A stretch of 64,000 nt of DNA from Asticcacaulis sp. MM231. Its GTDB lineage: Bacteria > Pseudomonadota > Alphaproteobacteria > Caulobacterales > Caulobacteraceae. Positions 15,050 through 24,321 of the stretch are shown in pieces. The DNA is taken from NCBI RefSeq assembly GCF_964186625.1, contig NZ_OZ075108.1:1674001-1738000 (forward strand). The letters are read 5' to 3'. Within the stretch, counting starts at the first letter, position 1. Each line of letters opens with the position of its first letter. A model generated the notes under the pieces. That model saw only the letters and a list, made by a program, of their open reading frames with translations, had not been told where the DNA came from and did not search any database. The translations under genes were made by a program, and so were the position numbers.

Positions 15050-17300
15050 TTATTTATCGGCGAAGGCTACGGCTGGCGCGGGTGAATCCGCCGTCAGGTC
15101 GATGATTTGTGCGTCAGCCGCCGCAGCCGCCAGGGTCTTGCTCGTCTTGCCCATGATCTGGCGGTAAATCCAGTAGTTGGCGGCGACTTCTTCGACATAT
15201 TGCCGGGTCTGAGCTACGGGAATTGATTCCATCACCAGCAGCGAATCGGCATCATTGCCGAGTGAACTCACGGCGTCCTTTACGGGACGAGGACCGGCAT
15301 TATAGGCAGCGATCGTGCGCAGCAGGTCGCCATCGACGATATTGGAATCCTTGAGTTCGCATGATGTAGTTCTGGCCGACGCGCAGATTGACGCTTGGGG
15401 TCAGCAATTGCTTGGGCTTACTGTTATAGCTTGGATCGTTTTCGACCAGCGCCGCCGTGGAGGGCATCAGTTGCAGCAGGCCATAGGCGCCGGAATAGCT
15501 GTGCGCTGACGCGTCAAACTTGCTCTCCTTGCGTGCCAGGGCATAGATCAGCGCCTTATCGACCGTATACCCGCCCTTGGGGGCGATATCCGGCATGGGA
15601 TAGAGCGAGACGTCGAACAGGCGGTCGGTCATGGTGAGTTGATTGACCGGCAGATGGGTCTTGGCGCCGAGGGCCAGCCACTTCTGACGCTCATCATTGT
15701 TGCTCGAATTCTGGATCGCTGTTTTCAGCTCATATTGCGCTTCGGAATGCTGACCGACCTGAACGAGCGCGTTGAGGCGCTGGGCTCGTGCATTGGTGTG
15801 GGTCCAGCTAAAGTCGCTGGTCAGGCTGGCGGCGAGGGCGGTGCGCTGATCACGGCTGAAGGTGGGAGGCAAACCCTTTTGCGCCAGAGCGATGGCGGGC
15901 GTGACGCCCAGGCGAGCCTCGGCGAGCAGGCCATAGAAGGTGAAGGGGAAGCTGGCGGCGAGTTGGAAATAGGTGTCGGCCTGTTCCTTCTGACCTAGTT
16001 TGGCGGCGCAGCGACCAGCCCAATAGGCGCCGCTCGATTGCGTCCAGGCGTTGGTACTGGGATCGGAACTGACGAAGGTGAATTCCGCCATGGCGTCTTC
16101 GTAGCGTTTGAGACGCCAGCTTGCCAGGCCTGCCACCCAGTGATCGCCGATCTTGCGACCGAGCCGGACGGCTTCGGCAAGCTGACCATTATTATAGGCC
16201 GAGCGGGCTGATTTTGGCGTCAGGTCGGTATCGGATGCGGGGGCGCTGGCATCGGCACGCGCCACCGGCGTGCTGCCGGAAAGGGTGGTGCCGCCGTCTA
16301 GCTGGATCGCATTTCCACCTGTCAACACGGGTTTTCCGGCCAGCAGCGGGAAGGCAGGATCGGGGGCGCCTTCAGGCTTCTTGCGCTTGGCCAGGCCCCA
16401 CACCTTCATGGCCATGGGCTGATCGCCATAGTCGGCCAGCCACGCCATCAGTTCTTCGTAGGTCGAGGTGTAGCCACGGCTAAAAAGCTTGTTGTACTGA
16501 GCGTAACCCATAAGCCTTTTGTCGGTGACCTGCGCCAGTTGCGCATCGGCGCCGGCATAGTCACCCTTGTCGATCAGGGTGAAGGCTGATTGATAAAGCG
16601 CTATATCGTAAGGTGAAAGGGGGGTATTCAGCGCCACCGGCGTGATCGGTGTGCCTTGCCCGGCCACCAGACCATAGGGCAGCGGCATAGCGTTCATTAC
16701 GACGGGGGTATCGACCTTGGGAGCGGTTATGGTGGCCACAATGGCTGGCGCCTTGACGGTGGCGACCTTTACGGCCGTTTTACTGGATTTTTTTGCCGGC
16801 GCCGCATCGGCCACTTCGGTCTTTTTACTGTTCTTCTTGCCGGATGGCTTGCCGGACAAGGCGTCTGCGAGTTCGGACTTGCTTTTCTTGCTGGATTTGG
16901 CCTCAGCCAGTTCCGATTTGCTCTTGCCCGTGGCTTTTTTGGAGGCTTTTTCGGAGGCTTTGCTTGTCTTCGAGCCTTTTTCAGGCGTGGCGTCGGCAAT
17001 CTTGGCTTTTTCCTTGCCGTTCGCGGTCTTACTCTTGGTTTTTAAGGGTTTGGCGTCGTCAGATTCATCCGCAGCGGCTTTTTTGCTAGCTTTCGTCGAT
17101 TTTTCAGCGACCTCAGTCTTTTTAGAACTGGTCTTGCCAGCCGTCTTTTTCGCATCCGTTTTCTTTTCCGCCGGCTTGGCGGTACGAATTTCCGTTGTCG
17201 GCTTCTCTGTCTTGCTCGTAGCGGTCCAGCCGGGAGTCGCCGCTATAAGGGCGAAACCGAGCGCGGACAGGCTAATCAGGGCGCGATGGGTTGGCTTCAA
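15050..17300 (-). pseudogene. soluble lytic murein transglycosylase, frameshifted near the C-terminus
   Basis: A periplasmic family-1 lytic transglycosylase that cleaves peptidoglycan to 1,6-anhydro-muropeptides. From the TTG at 17300 (AGGAAG 5 bases upstream) it has a signal peptide ending near TPGWTA, about 160 residues of Lys/Ala/Ser repeats resembling histone-H1 tails, an alpha-superhelical middle, and the SLT domain with catalytic Glu near residue 590 (ARKESKFDASAHSYSGAYG). After NLRVGQNYIM the frame runs into a stop at 15300, while the expected ELKDSNIVDGDLLRTIAAYN continues in another frame and ends at 15050. The break is at about 15357-15360, best explained by loss of a CG dinucleotide. 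Corrected length is about 750 residues. A CtrA box lies 88 bp upstream. It may be intact if this is a read error. Confidence 0.85.
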
Positions 17301-17387
17301 AACGTCTTCCTTGGTCCGAATGCAATTTTTAGCGGAGGAACAGACCGGAAGTTCTTCGGGACTGACCGCCAAAATCGTTTAGCGAGC

Positions 17388-17402
17388 TTAATCAAAGATT
17401 AA
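17388..17402. promoter_or_regulatory. CtrA box upstream of lytic transglycosylase
   Basis: TTAA-TCAAAGA-TTAA matches the CtrA consensus exactly, 88 bp from the transglycosylase start. Cell-cycle timing of a wall-cleaving enzyme would fit. Binding is inferred. Confidence 0.55.
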
Positions 17403-17513
17403 TTTTTGGCAAGCCGCAACCTATTGCGACCTAATAACCATCCTGTGAGTAGGGGAGAGTTCGTGCAACGCCTAGTACCTGTGGGTTGTATCACGTCTTC
17501 TTGAGAACTCTTA

Positions 17514-18443
17514 GAGCCCGACTCAAAAGTTCATGAGACATAGCAGTACCTTGCGAGCCTGCGGGTCAAGAGCCTTACGCTGGCGATGACCGTCCAAGCG
17601 GTTGCGCTTTGAAGAGTTGTCTCCCAATCCTTGGCTAGGCGTCTGCATCGGCCCAGCCAGGCGAAGGTACGCTCGACGACCCAGCGGCGCGGCAGGACCT
17701 CGAAGCCCTTGGCTGCGTCGCTACGCTTTATGATCTCGATGGTCCAGTCTCCGTGGCCCTTCATAGCAGCCTTAAGTTTGTCACCAGCATAGCCACCATC
17801 GGCGAAGACGTGGCGCAGCCAGGGAAAATGGTAACGAACGGCGCGAAGCACAGCTGGGGCACCATCACGATCCTGAATATCCGCCGCATGGATGACAACA
17901 AATAACAGCAGTCCCAAGGTGTCGGTGATGATATGCCGCTTGCGACCCTTGATCTTCTTACCAGCATCATAGCCACGAACACCGCCACTTTCAGTCGTTT
18001 TGACGCTCTGACTGTCGATGACGCCGGCTGAGGGGCTAGCTTCACGGCCCTCCAGTTCGCGTGCCGCCATGACGAGCAGGTGATTGATCTTCTGCCATAG
18101 ACCGCTGCTACGCCAATCATAGAAATAGCCCTGAACGGTCGTCATCGGGGGAAAGTCCTTCGGCAACATCCGCCACTGGCAACCCGAGGACGCAATATAC
18201 AGGATCGCATTCACCACGGCCCGCATCGACGTTGTGCGCGGTCGACCGCCACGTTTGGCAGGCGGCAGTAATGGGGCCAATAAAGACCACTCTTGTTCCG
18301 TCAAATCGCTTGGATAGCGCGACGATTTGCGTCTATGCTCGACGCGGGCAATATCATCCCAAGGCATCCGAATCTCCGTTTCTTCGCAACAAACAGAGAA
18401 TCACAACCTATTGATATTGCCCACCTTCTTTTCGGTCAGGCTC
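17514..18443 (-). mobile_element. complete IS5-family insertion sequence, 930 bp (IS1031-like)
   Basis: Imperfect terminal inverted repeats bound the element: left GAGCCCGACTCAAAAG (17514-17529), and right, read inward on the other strand, GAGCCTGACCGAAAAG (18428-18443), 13 of 16 positions alike. A 3-bp target duplication TTA flanks it (17511-17513 and 18444-18446), fitting the TNA duplication of the IS1031 subgroup. One intact transposase gene fills it. The right-hand duplication is the stop codon of the uracil-DNA-glycosylase-like gene. Joining the flanks gives AACTC-TTA-GAGTT, a near-palindromic target. Intact ends and ORF suggest recent arrival. Confidence 0.88.
17531..18367 (-). CDS. IS5-family transposase
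   Basis: A 278-residue DDE transposase encoded in a single frame. The N-terminal part contains SDLTEQEWSLLAPLLPP and GRPRTTSMRAVVNAILYI, typical of IS5 helix-turn-helix regions. The catalytic triad is visible: Asp118 in GVIDSQSVKTTES, Asp190 in VFADGGYAGD and Glu232 in RRWVVERTFAWLGR. Full length without frameshift, so probably active. It starts 76 bases inside the right terminal repeat and ends 17 bases from the left one. Confidence 0.95.
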   Translation of the reverse strand: MPWDDIARVEHRRKSSRYPSDLTEQEWSLLAPLLPPAKRGGRPRTTSMRAVVNAILYIASSGCQWRMLPKDFPPMTTVQGYFYDWRSSGLWQKINHLLVMAARELEGREASPSAGVIDSQSVKTTESGGVRGYDAGKKIKGRKRHIITDTLGLLLFVVIHAADIQDRDGAPAVLRAVRYHFPWLRHVFADGGYAGDKLKAAMKGHGDWTIEIIKRSDAAKGFEVLPRRWVVERTFAWLGRCRRLAKDWETTLQSATAWTVIASVRLLTRRLARYCYVS

Positions 18444-19271
18444 TTAGAGTTTGGCGTTATCGACCAGTTGCAAAAGGTCTTTCCAGAAAAGGCCCTTGGC
18501 CTGCGGTTGCCTGAGCAGAAAGTTCGGCGGATAGCTGGCCATGACCGGAAGGGCCTGATTTTCGCCATAGCTGACAAGGCGGCCCCGCAGTTTCGCCAGG
18601 CTCTGATCGAGATTGAGCACGCACGACACCGCCGAGGCGCCCAGCAGCAGAATCGCTTTTGGCGCCGCCAGCCGGATCAGGGCGTGCATGAACGGGGCGT
18701 TCAGGCTGACATCTTCCGCTGTCAGGGGGCGGCCGCCGGCCGGACGCCAGAAAACACAAGGGCTGAGCATGGCCTTGTCGAAAATACCGGCAGCTTTCAG
18801 CGCCTTGTCCATCATTTCGCCCGCCTTGCCGCTAAAAGCGCTGAGCCTCGCGTCCTCTTCTTCGTCCGGGATCTCGCCAATCACCAGAATATCGGGCTGG
18901 GCATGGCCGCGAAACCGCACCACACCCTTGCCGCCTTCATGGCGCAAAGGCATGTGCTGGAAGGCTTCCAGTTCGGCATAAAGCTCATCAAGCGTGCGGG
19001 CTGCGCTGGCGCGCTGGCGCGCTTCGTGGAGCACTGTGCCGAGATCGAGATGGGCGAGGCTTTGCGGTTTGAGGGCGCTGACATTGTTGCCCGTTTGCAC
19101 GGGTGTAACGTGAATTTGCGCAGGTGCCGCAGCGGCACGCTTAAATGCGTGTTTATTTTCCGACAGAGTCCGATTAAGAGGCTCTGTTTCATAGGCGTCT
19201 TCCAACTCATGATCGATCAGAAAGCCGAGATAGCTTTCGATTTCAGATCTGAGGTCATCGGAAGGTATCAC
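18444..19271 (-). CDS. uracil-DNA glycosylase superfamily protein, degenerate active site
   Basis: A 275-residue protein whose C-terminal half has the family-4-like UDG fold: ILVIGEIPDEEED (131-140 region, motif A), SPCVFWRPAGGRPLTAEDV, AILLLGASAVSCVLN, and a C-terminal FLLRQPQAKGLFWKDL. Key positions differ from active enzymes: motif A is GEIPD rather than GEAPG, the loop before the final helix is SYPPNFLLR where HPAYLLR is expected, and the Cys pair of the 4Fe-4S cluster before MPLRHEGG is missing. Uracil excision is therefore doubtful; DNA binding or another base specificity is possible. Residues 1-100 are a low-complexity extension. The start is GTG with AAGG upstream. The IS element sits exactly at its stop codon, which is preserved by the target duplication. 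Confidence 0.75.
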   Translation of the reverse strand: MIPSDDLRSEIESYLGFLIDHELEDAYETEPLNRTLSENKHAFKRAAAAPAQIHVTPVQTGNNVSALKPQSLAHLDLGTVLHEARQRASAARTLDELYAELEAFQHMPLRHEGGKGVVRFRGHAQPDILVIGEIPDEEEDARLSAFSGKAGEMMDKALKAAGIFDKAMLSPCVFWRPAGGRPLTAEDVSLNAPFMHALIRLAAPKAILLLGASAVSCVLNLDQSLAKLRGRLVSYGENQALPVMASYPPNFLLRQPQAKGLFWKDLLQLVDNAKL

Positions 19272-19370
19272 GGGCGGGCCTTAAGCTAACACTATCGCAC
19301 TGTCATAGTGAGACTGGGCGAAAAATTCAAAACAAAACGGATGCCGGGATCCGTCAGGAGTTACGATAAC

Positions 19371-21062
19371 ATGGCCGATACGCAAGACATCGTTATTGAG
19401 CGCGAAGCCATGGATTATGACGTGGTGATCGTCGGCGGCGGTCCGGCCGGTCTTTCGGCCGCCATTCGCCTGAAGCAGCAGGCGGAAAAAGCCGGCAAGG
19501 ACATTTCGGTCGCCGTGTTGGAAAAGGGCTCGGAAGTTGGCGCCCATATCCTGTCCGGCGCCGTGTTCGATCCTTCCGGCCTGGCCTCGCTCTTCCCCAA
19601 CTGGAAGGAGATGGGCGCCCCGCTCGATACGCCGGTGACCGAGGACAAGTTCATCTATCTCGGACCACAGGGCGCCATGGATATCTCTGCCCTGCCGAAG
19701 CCCGCCTATATGAACAATCATGGCTGCTACATCGGCTCGCTTGGCAATCTCTGTCGCTGGCTAGCTGAACAGGCCGAAGGTCTGGGCGTCGAAATCTATC
19801 CCGGCATGGCCTGTTCGGAAGTGCTTTATGATGACGAGGGCGCTGTTGCCGGTGTTGTGGCCGGGGTGTTCGGCATCGCCCGCGATGGTCATCACAAGCC
19901 CGATTACCAGCCAGGTCTTGAACTGCGCGCCCAATATACCTTCTTTGCCGAAGGCGTGCGGGGCTCGCTGTCACAACTCGTCATCCGCAAGTTCGACCTC
20001 GACGCCAAAAGCGACGTCCAGAAATACGGCATCGGCCTGAAGGAACTGTGGAAGGTCAAGCCGGAAAAGTTCAAGCCGGGCTTTGTCCAGCATACGCTTG
20101 GCTGGCCGTTGAACGACAAGACCGGCGGCGGTTCCTTCCTCTATCACTTCGGTGATCACTACGTTTCGATCGGCTTCGTGGTGCATCTGAACTACGAAAA
20201 CCCTTACCTGTCGCCGTTTGATGAGTTTCAGCGTTTCAAGCAGCATCCGGCTATCCGAGATGTGTTGGAAGGCGGTGAACGTGTCGCTTACGGCGCCCGC
20301 GCCATCAATGAAGGCGGTTATCAGTCCGTGCCCCGTCTGGTGTTTCCGGGCGGGGTGCTGATCGGTTGCTCGGCCGGCTTCGTTAATGTGCCGCGCATCA
20401 AGGGCAGCCATAACGCCATGAAGACCGCCATCATGGCCGCTGACGCGGCCTTTAAGGCTCTGCAGTCGCTAGACGCGCCGCGCGTGCTCGAAGGCTACCA
20501 GAAGGCCTATGAACATTCGGATGTTGCCAAAGAGCTCAAGCTTGTTCGCAACGTCAAGCCCATCCTGACAAAGTTTGGTACCAATCTCGGCACCCTGATC
20601 AGCGGTATCGAGATGACCCTGACCCATCTGCTTGGTGGTTTCAGTATCTTCACCGGCACGGGGTCGCTGCACCACACCAAGAGCGATGCCCATAGCCTCA
20701 AGCCAGCGGCAGATTTCAAGCCCATCGCCTATCCGAAACCGGATGGCGTGATCTCGTTCGACAAGCTGTCGTCGGTATTTGTGTCGGCCACCAACCACGA
20801 GGAGGACCAACCGGTTCACCTCAAGCTCAAAGATCCGCATATCCCGATCGATATCAACCTGGCCAAATATGCCGAGCCGGCGCAGCGTTATTGCCCGGCC
20901 GGTGTTTATGAAATTGTCGGCCTGGAAACGCGCGAGCCGCGTTTGCAGATCAACGCGCAGAACTGCGTCCACTGCAAAACCTGCGATATCAAAGACCCGA
21001 CGAACAACATCGTCTGGGTATGCCCGGAAGGGGGCGGCGGCCCCAACTATCCAAATATGTAG
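19371..21062 (+). CDS. electron transfer flavoprotein-ubiquinone oxidoreductase
   Basis: A 563-residue membrane-associated enzyme that passes electrons from reduced ETF (fatty-acid and amino-acid dehydrogenases) to ubiquinone. The FAD-binding Rossmann motif DVVIVGGGPAGLSAAIRL begins near residue 16. The middle holds the quinone-binding and substrate regions (GGYQSVPRLVFPGGVLIG, NVPRIKGSHNAMKTA). A C-terminal ferredoxin-like 4Fe-4S site is given by C-x2-C-x2-C in NCVHCKTCDIKDP and a fourth Cys in VWVCPEGG. ATG 19371 has AGGAG 11 bases upstream; the longer open frame from 19308 lacks one. No ETF genes lie nearby. About 120 bases of unremarkable spacer follow. Confidence 0.95.
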   Translation: MADTQDIVIEREAMDYDVVIVGGGPAGLSAAIRLKQQAEKAGKDISVAVLEKGSEVGAHILSGAVFDPSGLASLFPNWKEMGAPLDTPVTEDKFIYLGPQGAMDISALPKPAYMNNHGCYIGSLGNLCRWLAEQAEGLGVEIYPGMACSEVLYDDEGAVAGVVAGVFGIARDGHHKPDYQPGLELRAQYTFFAEGVRGSLSQLVIRKFDLDAKSDVQKYGIGLKELWKVKPEKFKPGFVQHTLGWPLNDKTGGGSFLYHFGDHYVSIGFVVHLNYENPYLSPFDEFQRFKQHPAIRDVLEGGERVAYGARAINEGGYQSVPRLVFPGGVLIGCSAGFVNVPRIKGSHNAMKTAIMAADAAFKALQSLDAPRVLEGYQKAYEHSDVAKELKLVRNVKPILTKFGTNLGTLISGIEMTLTHLLGGFSIFTGTGSLHHTKSDAHSLKPAADFKPIAYPKPDGVISFDKLSSVFVSATNHEEDQPVHLKLKDPHIPIDINLAKYAEPAQRYCPAGVYEIVGLETREPRLQINAQNCVHCKTCDIKDPTNNIVWVCPEGGGGPNYPNM

Positions 21063-21182
21063 GCTTCTGAACGTCGTAAACTTTTATGTTACGCATTTTA
21101 GCCCTATATGTTTGATATGGGAGTCTGATCCGCTGGCTGAAGGAAAGCTGACGGAGCTTGCTGAAGCTTCAGAGGTCGTAAC

Positions 21183-22985
21183 GTGAAGACAAGTTTGGTG
21201 TTGAAGTCTGGTTTTAGTCTGGTGGCTATCGGTTTCGCCTTGGCGGGACAGGTGTCGGCCAGCGATAAGATGGCCGCGCCGCGCGTCATTTACGCGAGCG
21301 CCAGCCAGGAACTGGTTGTCTATCCAAGCCCTTACGCCAACTATCTCGTCGGGCGCGTCGCCATGGCTCAAGGCGATGTAAGTACGGCGGCCAGGGCCAT
21401 GGGCGCGGCCAGTTTGGGCGATCCGACCAATAGTGATTTGCGCGAAAAAGCATTTTTGATCAGTGCGTTGGGCGGAGATATTGATCGTTCCTCTAAGCTG
21501 GCTTCGGGCATGAAACCGACCAGCGATACCGCCGAACTGATGGTCAATTTGCTGGGCGCCGTCACCTCTGCCAAGGCCGACAGACCGTCTCAGGCGCTGA
21601 AAAGCATAGACGCCGTTCTGGCTTTCAAGAAAAACGACCGCAACGCCGTTTTGTTGCGCCCCTATATCCTGGCCATGAACGGCAAGTGGTCGGCGGCGCT
21701 TGATGATTCCGGCGATGCGGCCCTGCAAGGCAATGACCGCGATCGCCTGCTGGTTTATCTCGTCAAGGCCGACCGTGCGCGCCTCAATGAGATCAAGGGC
21801 AAGTATGACGCGGCCGATGCGCTTTATAAATCGCTCTATCAGCCCGGCGCCGCCAGTTTTGTGTTCGGGCCGGATTATGCCAGTTTCCTGGAACGCCGTG
21901 GCCGCAAGGACGAGGCTAAGACGGTCTGGAGCGCTATCGCCAGTCAGAGCGGTGATATAACCGCGGCGCAGGCCCTGAAGCGTCTGGATGCCGCCGATTA
22001 CAAGCCGCCGGTTTTGCCAAGCTTAAAGGAAAGCATGGCTCAGGCCTTGTTCGTATCCTCGACGGTGTCGTTCAGCGAACACGATAGCGAGTTTGCGCTG
22101 GCCAGCCTGCATCTGTCGCTCTATCTCGACAATTCCTCCGACCGTGAGCGCATTTTCCTCGGTCAGATCCAGCAGGAACTGAAGGACACACCGGCGGCCG
22201 AAGCGGCCTGGGCCAGTATCGCACCGGAATCGCCCTTCTATAACGAAGCGACCCTGCGCCGCGTCTGGGCCATGCGCGAGGATGAGCAGCTTGGTCAGGC
22301 CCTAGCGCTTATCGATCAGGCTTTCAGCCGTGATCCTGATAATCTCAGCCTGCTGATTGAAAAGACCGGCATCCTGCACGCTCAGGACAAGGATGCCGAT
22401 GCGCAAGCCTTGCTGGATGCCCGCATCAAGCGCGTGGGCGACAAGGATTTCGGCTGGCAGGCCTGGTATATGCAGGCCATTGTTTATGATGGCCTGGGGC
22501 GCTGGTCGGATGCCGAAACCGCCATCAAGAAGGCGCAGGCGGTCAATGGCAAGCAGCCGGAAATTCTTAACTTCCTTGGCTACGGGTATATCAACCGTGG
22601 CGAAAACATTCAGGGCGGCATGGACCTGGTTCGTCAGGCGCTGAACGTCAATCCTAAGTCGGGCGCGATCGTCGATTCGCTCGGCTGGGGCTATTACAAG
22701 CTCGGCGAATATGAACAGGCGCTGAGCTTTATCGAGCAAGCCGTGCAGATGGAGCCGTCCGATCCGGAAATCAACGAGCATCTTGGCGACGTTTACAAGG
22801 CAATGGGACGCGATATCGAAGCCGGTTACGAATGGAAGCGCGTATTGACGCTGAAAACGACCGAACGCCAGGCCGTCGAGGTGCGCCGTAAGCTGGACGC
22901 CAATGCCGCCGATCGCAAGATCGCCGCCAAGGCAACAACGGGAGCGCAGGCACTGAATGAAGAACCGAAGCGTCACCCCAGATGA
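21183..22985 (+). CDS. exported tetratricopeptide-repeat protein
   Basis: A 600-residue TPR protein with an N-terminal signal peptide (LVLKSGFSLVAIGFALAGQV, cleavage near VSA-SD). TPR-like helical pairs fill the protein and are clearest at residues 430-560, for example LNFLGYGYINRGENIQGGMD and SIVDSLGWGYYKLGEYEQAL-type repeats with canonical W/G/Y spacing. The likely site is the periplasm or outer membrane, as a scaffold for complex assembly; no enzymatic motif is seen. The GTG start has AGAGGT upstream. Its TGA overlaps the ispE ATG (ATGA), an arrangement seen in related alphaproteobacteria (recalled, not checked). The C-terminus is basic (NEEPKRHPR). Confidence 0.85.
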   Translation: MKTSLVLKSGFSLVAIGFALAGQVSASDKMAAPRVIYASASQELVVYPSPYANYLVGRVAMAQGDVSTAARAMGAASLGDPTNSDLREKAFLISALGGDIDRSSKLASGMKPTSDTAELMVNLLGAVTSAKADRPSQALKSIDAVLAFKKNDRNAVLLRPYILAMNGKWSAALDDSGDAALQGNDRDRLLVYLVKADRARLNEIKGKYDAADALYKSLYQPGAASFVFGPDYASFLERRGRKDEAKTVWSAIASQSGDITAAQALKRLDAADYKPPVLPSLKESMAQALFVSSTVSFSEHDSEFALASLHLSLYLDNSSDRERIFLGQIQQELKDTPAAEAAWASIAPESPFYNEATLRRVWAMREDEQLGQALALIDQAFSRDPDNLSLLIEKTGILHAQDKDADAQALLDARIKRVGDKDFGWQAWYMQAIVYDGLGRWSDAETAIKKAQAVNGKQPEILNFLGYGYINRGENIQGGMDLVRQALNVNPKSGAIVDSLGWGYYKLGEYEQALSFIEQAVQMEPSDPEINEHLGDVYKAMGRDIEAGYEWKRVLTLKTTERQAVEVRRKLDANAADRKIAAKATTGAQALNEEPKRHPR

Positions 22986-23845
22986 CGCTGAGCAAGACAG
23001 CCAGAGCCAAGGTCAATCTGTATCTTCATGTCGCAGCACCGGATGCGCGTGGCTATCATCCTTTGCAAAGCCTTGTCGTCTTTGCCGATATCGGTGATGA
23101 GGTCGCGTTATCGCCTGCGCAAGGCTGCCAACTGAGCATCAAGGGGCCGTTTTCGCAAGGCCTGAGCCGTGGCGAAGACAATCTCGTCATGAAGGCGGTG
23201 CGGCGGTTCGAGGCCTTTGCCGGTACTCGCTTGAGTCATGATATTCTGCTGACCAAGAACCTGCCGATTGCGTCGGGGATTGGCGGTGGCAGCGCCGATG
23301 CCGGTGCGGTGCTGACCTTGCTGCGACAGGCCTATGCACCCGATATGGGTGATGATGATCTGGCAAGTCTGGCCGGCGCTATCGGCGCCGATGGTGTCAT
23401 GTGTCTGTGGAGCCAACCGGCGGTGGCTGAGGGCTATGGTGAAAAGCTGACACCGATCGATCTGCCTTCTGTGCCGGCGGTGCTGATCAATCCGTTGGTC
23501 GAATGTTCGACAGCGGCGGTCTATGCCGGCTTTGACGCACAAGGCAAGTTCAACGACCTTGAAGCCGGCCGCGGCTTTTCCGGTATTGTCAATATTGATG
23601 ATATGGTTACGGCGCTTAGCCATACACGCAATGACTTGCAGGCGCCGGCGATCCGTATGCAGCCCGTCATTGCCCAGGTTCTGACCGATCTTGAAGCCCA
23701 ACAAGAAACCTTGTTCGCCCGTATGTCCGGCTCCGGCGCTACCTGTTTCGCCCTTTGCCGCACTGACGAAGACGCTGAAGCCCTAAGCGTGCGTCTGCGC
23801 GTGATGTACCCGTCCGGCTGGGGCAGGCGCTGTCGCCTTGGCTGA
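22982..23845 (+). CDS. ispE: 4-diphosphocytidyl-2-C-methyl-D-erythritol kinase
   Basis: A 287-residue GHMP kinase of the MEP isoprenoid pathway; it phosphorylates CDP-ME at the 2-hydroxyl. Visible features are Lys10 in ARAKVNLYLHV, the glycine-rich ATP loop LPIASGIGGGSADAGA (94-108), Asp137 in GADGVMC where most homologs read GADVPFC, and the C-terminal GHMP motif MSGSGATCFALC. The ATG overlaps the TPR gene stop by 4 bases, so the two are cotranscribed. The 3' end runs 63 bp into the convergent DUF6157-like gene. The C-terminus PSGWGRRCRLG replaces the usual PGWWVRA ending but is in frame. Confidence 0.93.
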   Translation: MTLSKTARAKVNLYLHVAAPDARGYHPLQSLVVFADIGDEVALSPAQGCQLSIKGPFSQGLSRGEDNLVMKAVRRFEAFAGTRLSHDILLTKNLPIASGIGGGSADAGAVLTLLRQAYAPDMGDDDLASLAGAIGADGVMCLWSQPAVAEGYGEKLTPIDLPSVPAVLINPLVECSTAAVYAGFDAQGKFNDLEAGRGFSGIVNIDDMVTALSHTRNDLQAPAIRMQPVIAQVLTDLEAQQETLFARMSGSGATCFALCRTDEDAEALSVRLRVMYPSGWGRRCRLG

Positions 23846-24247
23846 GGCGGGGCGATTTGAGCGCATCGCCATCTCTACCTTATTGTCCGGGTCGTTGAGA
23901 AGCTTATGATAGGCTTTTGAATCAACAGGATAAATGGCTATTTTCCCAGCATAATTATAGTGCGCGCCAAAGCCATGGGTCTTGGTCAGCGGTGAGGCCC
24001 GCATACACGGGTGGCCCTTGGAAAAGAAGGCTTCGCGGTGGCTTTCGCGGTCGGCTGCATCGATATCGTTGCGCTGACACCAGATTTCAAAATTGAAGCT
24101 GTCGAGATCGTATTCGTAAGGATGATCGGTCAGAAGATCGTAATGCATGCGCGCCACGCTTGGCTTGCCAGGCTTGACCTTGGGGACAATGCCCATGGCA
24201 GCATCGCTGTCATCGGCTATGCGAATGAAAGTATTGGTAATTTTCAT
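23783..24247 (-). CDS. DUF6157 family protein
   Basis: A 154-residue protein matching DUF6157 as I know it: NTFIRIADDSDAAMG at the N-terminus, HYDLLTDHPYEYDLDS, then FFSKGHPCMRASPLTKTHGFG and IAIYPVDSKAYHKL, ending in AMRSNRP. Function unknown. The last 20 or so residues (Ala/Pro/His-rich) lie in the 63-bp overlap with ispE on the opposite strand and extend beyond where the family normally ends, so the original stop may have been lost. The start MKITNTF at 24247 is the family N-terminus. Confidence 0.75.
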   Translation of the reverse strand: MKITNTFIRIADDSDAAMGIVPKVKPGKPSVARMHYDLLTDHPYEYDLDSFNFEIWCQRNDIDAADRESHREAFFSKGHPCMRASPLTKTHGFGAHYNYAGKIAIYPVDSKAYHKLLNDPDNKVEMAMRSNRPASAKATAPAPAGRVHHAQTHA

Positions 24248-24321
24248 GTAACATCCCCGCACGCATTGGAACTTTATGGGCGAGATTTAGACCTTCGCCA
24301 CATAAAAAGACGATACGAATA

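Noticed and set aside
16717..17382. Plus-strand hydrophobic 221-codon frame opposite the transglycosylase
   Set aside because: Antisense of Lys/Ala-rich repeats yields Phe/Leu/Ala runs; an artefact of the repeat composition.
18327..19289. Plus-strand 320-codon frame spanning the IS right end and the UDG-like gene
   Set aside because: It crosses the IS boundary and is antisense to a gene with clear homology; chance openness.
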